Positions 33,803 through 43,916 of a stretch of DNA of 64,000 bases are shown here, piece by piece. Position 1 is the stretch's first letter; the number at the start of each line of letters is the position of its first letter. A model generated the notes under the pieces. It worked only from the letters and a program-made list of their open reading frames with translations. It was not told the DNA's origin and ran no database searches. The translations under genes were made by a program, and so were the position numbers. This DNA is from Cytidiella melzeri (Eukaryota; Basidiomycota; Agaricomycetes; Polyporales; Irpicaceae), in NCBI GenBank assembly GCA_022592445.1, contig JABYQR010000091.1, forward strand, positions 1 to 64,000, in the 5' to 3' direction.

Positions 33803-35992
33803 CCTGTGGTTCTATGTTCTTGAAATTTGTTTGCATCCAATAGGCATTTCGCATGGGCCCATTTAAATTCTTGTTCACCTTTGTGTCCATGTTAGCGATT
33901 ACACCCTTCATGTGATGTCTTGAGCAGCGTGAACGTGGACGTGAAGCTTTATGATTCTGTTCTAGTCCTTGACGTCGGTCAAGTCATTGCCTTTGTTGAG
34001 ATTGATGTATTCCTATTGAGAAGTACTTGTTCTCAGTGCACTGCCTGTCTTTTGTAATGATGCCCAATAATTGACTCACTGCTAGTCGGTCGTGAAATGT
34101 GACTAGTTTTCTGTCGTAGGCAGAAGTAGTTTCTTCGGTGTGAACCTCAAACAATAGGTACATGTTGAGCTTGTGCCATTTCCTGAAGACTTTGAGTAAC
34201 GCAAAACCCTTTGGGGATTTGCTTCGCTCATAACGTTGTGTGCGGCATGAATAAGAATCTGAAATGTAGAATCAGAATTGCTCATCTGAAACACGTCCAC
34301 TTACTCTTGCTACATCTGCCCACTTTTTGCCATCACTGAAATCAAGCGTGAGGATCCCGTGCTTGAAATGTGCCAGATCAGACCAGCGTGCCATGTTCAT
34401 ATATCTAGTGAGGTATCGTCTCATTCAGTGCACATCAAACAGAGGTTAACGTTACAGTATGGGACATACGTTCCATCAAACTCAAATTGTGCCCATTGGC
34501 CGAGGTGTTTCAGTTCGGTCTTGATCTCAGGAAGAAATTCCTATAATGTCAACATGAAGATGGTCGTATGAAAGAGCCTGATGAACGTCAGTATTTGCTA
34601 CGGCACACAGTGCGTTCTATGCAGAAGTGTCAGCATTGGATGCCAGGCTGCTGCGAGTATTGAGAGCTTACCTCAACATTGCGCAGGCCGCGGCTCTTGA
34701 GCTCGTGTTCTTTCTCTGCGCTTGGTGCTGTCAACATGACAAGGATCTCGTTCTCTGCTGCACTCCTGTATTGGTACCTCCTTTGCAAGTCTGACAATGT
34801 TCCTTTCGGAACGAGGCAGACCGGACAAGGAGCCAGTCTGTTGGGCCCTCTGATGAGCGCAAAATGGCATCTGGTCAGAAGAAATACAATCAATTCATAG
34901 AACTTTTGGAGTGTACACAATACGTCACTGTTCCTCATAATTGGCTGAGAGAATGTGAATGTACGGAAACAGGACACGGAAGACATCATTTCCGCAGAGG
35001 ACCGTCTGACCAAGCTTTGAGATGCGTGCGACATCTTCGAGGAAGACCTCGAACACCTTGTGGTAGACTGCATTCTTCCAGTTGACAAACCCGGGCTTCT
35101 TCTGCTCTCCGACCATGCCCTGAACCTGAAATCATTGATGAATACTGTTCTACTCACGTTCTGAGTAGTTCAAGACTCACAATGGGCAAGAATCCCACAA
35201 CATGTCCTCCACCAAACAATCTGCCGTTTCAAATCCACATTGGGAGGTTTCTGACACGAGCAACAATATAATGGCCCTTTTGGGTCCCAAACTTTGAGAG
35301 CATGCTGGTGTCTGCCCACAAGATGATGGCGAGAGGCTTACCACCATTGCAAACGCGCAAGATGTCTGACTATTGACCGCAACATCTAAATGAGTGCTGT
35401 TTCAATTGGTACCAGATTGCGTACTCACTTGGACTTCTGCAAACTTCCTGGCAGTCCAGGGCTCGTCGTAGAAACGAACCCACTTCGTGCCGTCAAACTT
35501 GGAGAGCCGTTGCGCTTCCCACTCCATGTTAGGCGCGAGCAAGGGACCCTGAACTTGAGAAAGAACCCACTCCCAAAGTGGCCTTGAGTAGAAGTCAAAC
35601 ACCTTGTCCTCTCCCTTATATGGTTGGCTGATCAACGTCAAAGTGAAAGAGGGATGATACAAAGTGGCACTCTCCCAGACACGGTTCACGTTGTCAGCAG
35701 ACTTGAGAGTGAGGTTGGTCAGCTTACTGACAATGTCCTTGACAAGCTTAAAGAGGGAGTTGATGAGTTGCTTGTTGAGAGATGCCTTTTGTGTGAACTC
35801 AGCGAGTTGAAAGTCTAGACAGGTTTTGAACGGCTTCCAGGGGTTGAACTTTGAAACAACAATGTTGGGCGTGCGCTTTTTCTGCCTGAAGTCACGGAAT
35901 GCAAAGATACGGGGTGGGAGACCAGCAGCTCGGTGGTATTCAACCCTGATGTTGTTGGCCATTGGAACGGCCTGTGCATCGTTGTTTGTCAT
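33803..35992 (-). pseudogene. Plavaka-type transposase remnant (basidiomycete CACTA-like)
   Basis: On the minus strand 35992-35402 is an open exon with VEYHRAAGLPPRIFAFRDFR, VWESATLYHPSFTLTLISQP, FYSRPLWEWVLSQVQGPLLA and FDGTKWVRFYDEPWTARKF, the characteristic front part of agaricomycete Plavaka-type transposases. Further down come LFPYIHILSANYEEQ (about 34950), RGPNRLAPCPVCLVPKGTLS (about 34810), AAHNVMSEANPQ (about 34230) and a block matching MDTKVNKNLNGP (about 33880). Exons are separated by intron-like gaps and some frames are broken; the last part is cut by the solo LTR at 33802. The Plavaka name is recalled from family resemblance. Confidence 0.72.
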
Positions 35993-36626
35993 TGGAACGG
36001 CCTACGGATTGTTGATTGCCACGAGGCCAGTCACAGGGTGTTCTATTGGTTTCCAAAGTATGTAATGAGTAGGTGCAACACGTCAGCGTGGGTAAGGTGC
36101 GGTGTACACAAGGTGTTCTGCTTACCTCCCTCCACCACGCCATGTAGTTGTTTTATGTGTATATACTAGTATAATAGCAATGTATATGAGGAAAGCATAC
36201 TAGCTACTAGTACTGGCTGTATTATAAAAAGGCTGCTAGGAACTCCTCGCAGGCATACTGACCATTTCTGGATGCTTTTACCTGCGGCCACTCGATCAAA
36301 AGAGGTAGGTTGCCATCAATTTGGGCGGCAATGTTATTTGCGCTTGAAATAGCTTCCACATCGCGAATCTAACGCAAGAGATGGCTGAAATAGGTATGTA
36401 GCAATAGCCGATTGCTGCTCATTGCTTGCAAAAGCGGGGCTTTGGGATGAGTGGTTGGAAACGGCGCTGTTGGACGGAGCGCCCTACCGAATGCGTCTGC
36501 CCGTAGCGCTCACGTGCACTGATGTCGGGCTCAATCTCAACATCAGCGCTACTCACCTCTCTTCCGTCTTCCGCCACTGTCGAGGCTGGTCCCGCCCTTC
36601 TTTGCTCTCTCTGCCTGGTGTGTTAG
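35993..36626. other. Spacer between Plavaka remnant and KDZ element
   Basis: 36150-36260 is AT-rich with TATATACTAGTATA words. 36420-36620 is CT-rich and precedes the first KDZ-element gene, so it may hold that gene's promoter and leader. No terminal inverted repeat for the KDZ element could be fixed here. Confidence 0.35.
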
Positions 36627-38903
36627 ATGTTAACAACGAAGAAGACTTGTGGACGCAAAAGCTGGGTGCCTCCGGGCAAAACCAAATGGCTTGAATCTTT
36701 CAAAACCGACTGGGAGAGTGCCACGCAAAACGGGAAAGCGACGCAATTCTACAACACGCTCACCACCCGGTGGATTCTTCGATTTGGCTACGATTTAGCC
36801 TTGTCGAGTGACGTCGAGGGCAAGCACGAGGAGCTCGATGGTCCAGAAGCGGTCGCTGAGGAGAAAGTGCCCGGTACTGCAGGCCTTTCACCGGAGGAGG
36901 CGAAAAACAAGGTTGAATATTACACAACCTTGCGAGGGGTGCGTACCAAAGCCAAAAACCTTACTATACTGACATCTGTGCGCAGAAATTAATGCTGTGG
37001 TTTCACCACCACTATCGAAGGCTAACGGACGCTTCCATGAAAGACGAGGCGAAGCGTCTTTTCCAGCATGTCGCAAAGACTAATACGGACCATGTGCGGC
37101 GCGTTGCTCCCTTCCAGTACTACCAGACACTTTACTACAAGTCGCGGATGTTGGAAACTTTTAACGAGCGCTGGAACGCAGCCTGTCGCAAAGCAGCCGA
37201 GCGTGGAGCACCGAAGCCCCACCAGCTCACCATTCGGCAGCAGGTTGTGAAAGAATTTTGGGACAAAGAATCCCCCAAGGAGAGGCAACGCGTCCATGAT
37301 CAGGCAGAAGCTGACTTTCAGCAACACCTCGCCGCAGCCAACCGGGACCAAGCAGCACCGATCACACCAGAAGAATATGACCAGTATGTAGACCTGTTCT
37401 GTTGCCGCTCTCATCTAATTACTTTGTTGCTCAGATCCCTCACGAACGTGGTGCCGTTTTTGAAGGCTATTGCAGAGGGATTGGCTGAGCGAACAGGCAT
37501 GGTGATTTCGATTTTGCTGGCAGGCCCAATTCCTTCAGACCAGGGGCGAATTGGCATGCAAAGGTGTGCGGTATTGTCTGCCCGAACGTTGCTTGAGCTC
37601 ACATTTACAGCTTTCATCACGGCGTCACCAATGGCTTCAATCCTCTCAACTGGCCGCAGTACGATCGGGCTTCATTCAACGTCGTGGAAGCGTCCATGAT
37701 CAAGTTCGCAGCGGCAGCATTCTCTGCAGAGGAACGCAGTCGTCGTGCGTTGAGCCCCTCAGATTCGTCCAGGCAGGGCAGCCCCTCGGATTCGTCCAGG
37801 CAGGGCAGCCCCTCGGGCTCGTCCAGGCAGCCAAGCCCTGCCGCCGCGGAAGCGCCTACAGCTGGTTCAGATCCAGCTGGAGATCTTGAACAGCCAGAGC
37901 CCGAGATGTCCCAGCCGCCCACCCCTACATCCTCGTTGCATCCAGCAACACCTCCTTCGCACTCTACACCGTCAGCTACACAGGCCTCCGCATCATCAAG
38001 GCTCGGAACACCAGCAGAACCGGTCCAGTTTTCGTCACCGGCAACGCCAGCGCAGCAATTACCATCCCTGCCGTCTGCCACGCCAGCAGAGCTCACTCTC
38101 CCATCTCAGTCTGTGACGCCACAGCCTCCCCGCCATCACAGCCTGTACCTGCGGCTGTGTTGGCAGTACCGGTTGCATCTACGTCGCCACCAGTACCTGC
38201 TCCGATAGCCACACAGGTGTCCTCTAGTGGCGCTTCCTCTCAGCCTGAGCCCACTGTCCCTCAAGGCTCGCGTGGTCGTCTGTACACACACGCGCACCGC
38301 TCAGCCGCGTCGGTGTCGTCTTATCTCACCCTGACACAGCAGCTTTGCCCGCCGGTGTTGCTCAAGGCATTTAAGCTGCTCACAAGTGCAGATTATTGTC
38401 TGGAATGGGGAGAATGTGTGGCCGCATTCGTCAAGCAGCAGGTGGCTTCGTGCTTTGCCGACCCAAATGGCAATATCATACCGCACGACGCACGACCCGA
38501 CGTGTACAAGACGTGGTTCAAGAAAGGCCGGCCAGTTCATGGACCGGAGCTCCCTTCGCACCGCAAATTCCTCGATGAGCTGATTGGTTAGTGGTGGGCC
38601 GTTCAGCCGGACGTTCGGGGAGATGATGGCTGTGCGCGACCCGAAGAATCGGACCCCTCCGACTGGTGCAAGATTATCAAGCCAGGTCGGAATGGTGTCT
38701 TCCTCTTTCTGGCTGGGCTTATGTGGGTCGGTCGTGCCATATTCGAGCACGGCGAGAATTCCCTTCGCGCCGATTGGTCAGTTCTTGTCCAGGATATCAC
38801 GTGAGTTCTGCTGCACGACATCAACTACACCGACGCCTCTGTCTCGCGCAAGCGCACCGCTTCCAAGCCTGACAAAGGCTCGCAAAAGCGAGCACGACGA
38901 TAA
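36627..38903 (+). pseudogene. KDZ-associated gene of unknown function, broken by two stops and a frameshift
   Basis: Exons 36627-36938, 36986-37383, 37435-37563 and 37611-38903 read as a single protein. Recognisable blocks are SWVPPGKTKWLESFKTDWES, FYNTLTTRWILRFGYDLALS, LMLWFHHHYRRLTDASM, FQYYQTLYYKSRM, IRQQVVKEFWDKESPKERQR, FLKAIAEGLAERTGMVISIL and HHGVTNGFNPLNWPQYDRAS. A Ser/Pro-rich stretch follows with three DSSRQGSP-type repeats (37757-37835), and then a C-terminal part ending in a basic KRTASKPDKGSQKRARR. This order matches a multicopy agaricomycete family recalled from transposon-rich loci; its function is unknown. Lesions: a 1-nt slip in the C-run near 38130, TAG at 38589-38591 and TGA at 38802-38804, the last where WVL is expected. 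Confidence 0.7.
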
Positions 38904-39323
38904 TCGCTGTTGTCCGGCGCTGCCCCAACTCAAGTATCAGATACACTATATCCTTTTATTTTCCTCAGTGTTCCACTGATTAACTCGCCTGTCACATAGT
39001 TGATGTTCACTCCTTTGACTGTAGTATTCACCTGTGTATAATTCTCTAGTGTACCTGCTTTGCTTAGTTGGCCCTCGTTAATGCATCCGTTGCTTACGCT
39101 CCGTTTTGTAGTGCCAACAGTCTGAACCGAACCGAATCTAAATGGCTCGGGCAAGCCTCGGCGCTTGGAACTCCGATCAAAATCAGCAATGTTCGCTACG
39201 CGATGTCTACCGTCTTGCTTATAGACCGTTCCCACTGTCCAACATGTCACCTCACCTTCCTCTCTGCTACCTCGCCCTCGACTCGCACCATTGTCTCACC
39301 ACCTCCCCACCGTATGTCGCGCA
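38904..39323. other. Intergenic spacer in KDZ element
   Basis: This lies between the first and second genes of the KDZ element. No ORF or terminal repeat is supported; it presumably holds the promoter of the gene at 39324. Confidence 0.4.
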
Positions 39324-41067
39324 ATGCAAGCTCTCAAAAAGATTGAAGAGGAGTCAGACTCGTCCTCGTCAGACGAGGAGGACAGCAGCTGTGTGGTAGT
39401 ATCTGACTCGGAGGATGATTATCCAACGAGCTTTTGCCTTGACGTGGCAGAGGATGGTACACTATTTCTTCCCGGTACGTGTGCTGTGTTCCGTCTGTGC
39501 AGATAGCTAATGTAAACTCAGCGTCTCCTCCTCGTTCTTTGTTGCGTCCTCATGTGGTGTCACCCGCCACGCCTCAGTTTACACCGCCGCGTCCACATGT
39601 GGTGCCACCCGTCACGCCCCAGCTCACACCGCTGCGAACACATCATTGCACTTCAAACTTGAGAGTTCCAAGACGCGTCATCACTCCTACTGCCACCTTG
39701 TCCAGTACATCGTCTGCACAACGCAATTTGTGGGTTTCGGTTGGTGTTCAAACGGCGCAGCTGCGTTCGGTAGGCATGCAAACGAGTGACGCATATACGT
39801 CGGTTTCATCACTGACCCCTTTTGTAAATTCCATGGATCGACTGAGCACCGACTCGCCGGCTCTAAACTACGAGGAGATGGGCAGTCCCAGCCGTTGGAC
39901 GCGACCGCAGCGCAGCAGTTTGAGCGATTCTATATCAAGTGAGACCTCAGAGCAGCCATCAGACCAGCAACGGAGTGAACCCGCGTTGTCGTTGCGACGG
40001 AGCTCTCATGCTCCCTTTGCGCGTACGCCTCAGTGTCGCACGCAGGGAACGCGATCAGCGCATTCCATTGATGCCACGCCACTTCGGCAAGAGGGGCCTA
40101 GTAGCCAAAGTCCGAGGACGGTTGCCAGCTCCGGGTGTTCATCAAGTAGCGACAATCAAGAAGCCATCGGGGATTTACAAGAGTTCGCCGAGAGTACCCG
40201 GGCCCCAGCATATATATACCCCTTCGCTGAGTCTCCCCGTTGCCCGTCTTCCTTTCTCTTCCCCTCACTTCGTACTCCCTGTCCTGCCCCCAGCTCCTCT
40301 TCCGTCCTCCACCCCTCCGATGCAGGGCCGTCTACTGTAAGCCCCAAGGGCAGTAGAGTTGATGGTGTGTCTACTTCCCAGCTGAATGATACTCGCTAAC
40401 GTTTGTGGTTGCAGGGAACGCATGGCGGTCGCTTCTCCTCCCCCCACCCAGCATTCCGCTCGCGTCGTCGGAGCACAGTGGCTATCAGTACTTTGTGATC
40501 GCGTGGGGTTGGCAACCAGGGCTGTATGAGAGTTGGTACGTGCATTGTCGTTGAGTCTTGTCGCTGCTCATTTTGGACTAGGCAGGAAGCTCGTGAGCAT
40601 TGCTCCTCGTGTCCGTTGGCTATCTATCAAGGCTTCGAGGATCCTTACGTTGCACGTGTCATGTGGGAGGAGGTTGTGTCAGAGGGCGGTCACTGTCGTG
40701 TAGAGCGTGGCAGACCTTATCCTGATCGCCGTGTCGCTGAGGACGTTGTGCCGCTGCGGCTGGCGGGTTACTGGTATCTTCAGAGTGATGTTTGTCCTTC
40801 TCGTGGGTACACTGTCGTTTTCCGTGGTCTCTTTCCGGGGGTGTATTTGCTGTGGTACGTTGCTTTGGCTTTGGTGCTTTGAAGTAGAGCTTATCTTGCT
40901 ACAGGTTGTTTGCTGGCCCCAGTGTTGTTGGCATTACAGGTGCTCTGTGGAGGGGATATCTGACGTATCAGTCGGCGATGCAAGCGTGGCTTGCTGCTGA
41001 ACGCAATGGGATCGTCCAGTGGCTGACCCTTGTGACCGTTCCAGATAGTTGCACTCTGTTGTTCTGA
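39324..41067 (+). CDS. Protein with two RNase H1 N-terminal/viroplasmin-type domains
   Basis: Five exons (39324-39474, 39522-40364, 40415-40535, 40582-40854, 40905-41067) total 517 codons with all phases closing and no internal stop. The first 50 residues are acidic (DSSSSDEEDSSCVVVSDSED). Residues about 51-350 are Ser/Pro/Thr-rich and low in complexity. Two compact domains follow: residues about 354-395 (YFVIAWGWQPGLYESWQEAR, IYQGFEDPYVARVMWEE) and about 447-495 (TVVFRGLFPGVYLLW, GALWRGYLTYQSAMQAWLAA). Each shows the PGxY..W and GF/GY...A..AW pattern of the caulimovirus viroplasmin/RNase H1 N-terminal fold, which binds RNA-DNA hybrid or dsRNA in RNase H1. No RNase H catalytic domain is present. 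The intact frame next to decayed neighbours is notable. Confidence 0.75.
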
Positions 41068-41708
41068 ATCGTCGTTGTTGCTTTTTTGTTGTCGTCGCTA
41101 TTGCCCTGTACCTGTTTTTTTGTTGAATGAGAAATGTTGTTCGCTTGATTTCATGTCAGTTTAAGTGGCTAACCCTAACCTGAAAACACCCAAATAAGGT
41201 AATGGTATTGCTTGAAAAGGAAGTCGGGGTATGTTCAGAGTACCGCGGCTGTACTGTGATAATGCATATCTCTATAACCCGAGCTAACAACAATGCACTA
41301 TGGTTTTCAGCTGACATTCTATGCTAGGTGTCTGTTTAGATGCAGATCTCTTAGTTTAATGCACTGTAACTCAACCGGGAGTCAGAGTGTTGTGCGACAG
41401 TTTTGCCTTTGCCTGAGTTATCTGCGACCAATGTCGAGCATTGGGAACAGGGCAGTACTACCAATTTGAGACTCATTCGATGCAATCTACAGTGTTTGTG
41501 GATACCATAATATTGCACACTGTAGTCAGACGACCATGTACAATGGACGTTTGTGAACATTCACATTTCAGCTATCATTCTGTGTGCGAGGTCGCACGGA
41601 TGAGAAACAAGTGGGATTAAAAATACGTTACCGTACTGTGAGCCACAATAGCTTCCTCATTTGTCCTTACAAGATAACCTGCAAGCTGCAGGCTTGTATG
41701 GGATTGGC
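41068..41708. other. Intergenic spacer in KDZ element
   Basis: About 640 bp without a gene. A single CCCTAACCTG near 41171 is not a telomeric array. Confidence 0.4.
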
Positions 41709-42330
41709 ATGAGTGCTGAAGAGCACAGAAGTACATCACACTCGCCGAATGAGACAAGCGCGCTTAACCTCGCACTTCATCTTCAACCTCCATCACGTAG
41801 TGTACCTCCCTCGGCGTGCTCCCAATATTCTTCGGCTCCCCGTCTTCATGGTATGTTCATTACTTTTTCTACGCCCCTTTGACCCTTCCCTATCCCTTCT
41901 TTCAAACACGTCAAAACGCTGCTGTCGACACTGGATCTAACGAGGTACTATGAAGACGCGCTGTTTGACGTGTTTGACGCGTTTTTTGTCCTCTTATACA
42001 TGCTACTCTACCTGCGCTGTGTTTTTCTGCACCTCTCACCCTCCTCTTGTACTGCTACCGTGTAACTGACACGTGATTTGACCTCTACAGTCGTGCAGCC
42101 TACGGTCGCTATGAGGCAGGTGAGTGGTTCCGAAGATTACGTGGCAGTGTTTGAAAACTGAAACTTGCTTCCAGACTCGCTCTGGGGTTGTTTTTTTGCC
42201 TTACGAAGTCCACTCACAGGAAGATGCTATCAAGATTGGCCGCTCTATTGAAGCATGGGTACGTGACACAGTGAGAGCGGAGATTCAGAGAGAGGAGCAG
42301 CGTGAGGACACGCGGAGGACTGGCCTCTGA
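41709..42330 (+). CDS. Small orphan protein of the KDZ element (108 aa)
   Basis: Three exons (41709-41850, 42091-42119, 42175-42330) join to 109 codons including the stop. Start is the ATG giving MSAEEHRSTSH. The product is Ser/Pro-rich at first, then VVQPTVAMRQTRSG, FLPYEVHSQEDAIKIG, and ends in a strongly charged, probably helical tail (RSIEAWVRDTVRAEIQREEQ). No known domain. Both intron borders are GT-AG, with GTAACTGAC as a branch-like sequence in the first. It sits between the viroplasmin-type gene and the TET/JBP gene in the same direction. An alternative is that these exons are the 5' part of the TET/JBP transcript, but the stop at 42328-42330 argues against it. Confidence 0.5.
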
Positions 42331-42404
42331 TATATTCTCCATTCTGTTCGCCGCTGCCGTCCCCTACGCCATGCCATCCCTTCAAGATCCTCGACCGACA
42401 CCCC

Positions 42405-43746
42405 CCGCCTTCGCCACCGCCCCCTATACATGATCAACAGTCCGCTGCGACGACCTCCCCCGTTACATCGCCGCCTCAGAGTCTACCACGCACCCGCAAG
42501 CAGGTGGGGCACACTAAGCGACGTGCAAATAAGCGTAAGGAGCAGGAGAAGAATCCCTCTGTCCGAAGATACGGTCTAGCCAGTCAAAACGGTATCAGAA
42601 CATGTACATGTTGAAGACACAGTTCAACATACGCGTGTTGCCCTTTACTAGAGCGGGATTTATTGGGAAGCGATCTAAGGTGACCGCAGAGCACTATACA
42701 CTGCAAGACTACATAGACGAAGGCTTCGGAGTCGTCAAGTGGGATGGGAGGTAAGAAAGCCAACTGATACGTGTCGCGTAGCTGATTCAACCGCAGAAAC
42801 ACACTGGGGCTCGTGGACACGGAAGATTCCTGTTTGGAGTATTGGTCGGTCCACCCGCTGGTGACAAGGCTTGGCCATCGGTGGTCATGGAGGTTGAACG
42901 CTGCATGGCCCGAGCAAACACTATCTCCGTTTCAAGAAGAAGCAGGACCGCCGGGACGTTTCATGACTATCGCTGCAGGATTATCATACGGTGGCGGTCA
43001 AATGGTTTGTCATATTTTCTGTCTGCAAAATGTTCTACTGACATTGAGTGCAGCAGCCGGCGTCCTCTGTCATTCAAAACACAACAACAAAGTCATCCGG
43101 GAGCTCATGGAGAACCCCGCCGTAACGCGCGTTCTCGGGTATGGAAATAGTGCGTGTAATTTTGTTGTTCATCTGCGCTTCAGCTTACATTGTACTAGGT
43201 GTGTTTGCATTCTACTTCCCAAAGATATACGAGGAGTACGCAGAAAATATGGATGCGCTGTTAGAGCATCACACTACCCTCATGCGGCCAATCCATAACA
43301 CCGTGTTCGCAGCCGCGTCGTTCAACTTTGGTCCACGTGCAATCACGTACAAACATACCGACTCTGGGAACAAGGCCAACGGGCTTTGCCCAATATTCTG
43401 CACTGGCAATTTCGATCCTTGCAAGGGCGGGCATCTGGTCATGCGCCAATTAAAGGTGGTAATCGAGTTTCCCCCTGGATGCCTTGCTTTGATTCCCTCT
43501 GCAACACTGAAACATGGCAACGTTTCCATTCAGCCTGGCGAGCAAAGGCAGTCCTTCACGCAGTACGCTGCAGGTGGTTTTTTCCGCTGGGTTGCGTACG
43601 GTTTCCAGCCGTGGAGATCACTGGTTGAAAATCCGGAGAAGCACACGCGTGAACTGGAGCGGCAAGATACTCGCTGTGACGAGGCCTTGAATCAGTTCTC
43701 AAAGGTTCATGAATTGCACGAGGACCGCCAGCGATTTTTTGTTTAG
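42405..43746 (+). pseudogene. TET/JBP-type 2-oxoglutarate/Fe(II) dioxygenase, frameshifted front
   Basis: The catalytic half is open in 43199-43746: FYFPKIYEEYAENMDALLEH, NTVFAAASFNFGPRAITY, HTD (43354-43362, first His and Asp ligands), FDPCKGGHLVM, VIEFPPGCLALIPSATLKHG (distal His 43513-43515) and GEQRQSFTQYAAGGFFRWV (Arg 43546-43548, 2-oxoglutarate binding). A 49-nt intron (43150-43198) joins it to VIRELMENPAVTRVLGYGN. Upstream are MTIAAGLSYGGGQ, VLVGPPAGDKAWPSVVMEVE, GFGVVKWDGR and a basic KRRANKRKEQEK. Joining these needs single-base shifts near 42830, 42920, 42957 and 42585, so the copy is probably dead unless those are sequencing errors. Family enzymes oxidise 5-methylcytosine or thymine methyl groups in DNA. 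It is a recognised partner of KDZ transposases. Confidence 0.82.
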
Positions 43747-43787
43747 TGTACACCTTGCTGTAATTCCCTACTGCCTTAGGCCGTTTT

Positions 43788-43845
43788 GTGAAATAAACAC
43801 ATGTGACTCCGTTGACTGAAATAAACACACGTGACTCTGTTGACT
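43788..43845 (+). repeat. Direct repeat, two copies of about 29 bp
   Basis: TGAAATAAACACATGTGACT and TGAAATAAACACACGTGACT begin successive units, each followed by C(C/T)GTTGAC. They lie in the 170-bp spacer between the TET/JBP stop and the KDZ ATG. They could be promoter or 3'-processing sequences. Confidence 0.75.
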
Positions 43846-43916
43846 GAAAACGCGCGTGGCTAGTTACCTCGTATCGGTAGCACTTATCGTCGCTCTCTTC
43901 CACCATTTTGCCCACC

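Noticed and set aside
37384..37434. Additional 17 residues (YVDLFCC...) in the KDZ-associated gene.
   Set aside because: A 51-nt GT-AG segment in frame; removal gives the expected EEYDQSLTNVVPF join, so it is treated as an intron.
41161..41180. CTAACCCTAACCTG resembling telomeric repeat.
   Set aside because: Only about two units, interstitial, and inside the KDZ element.
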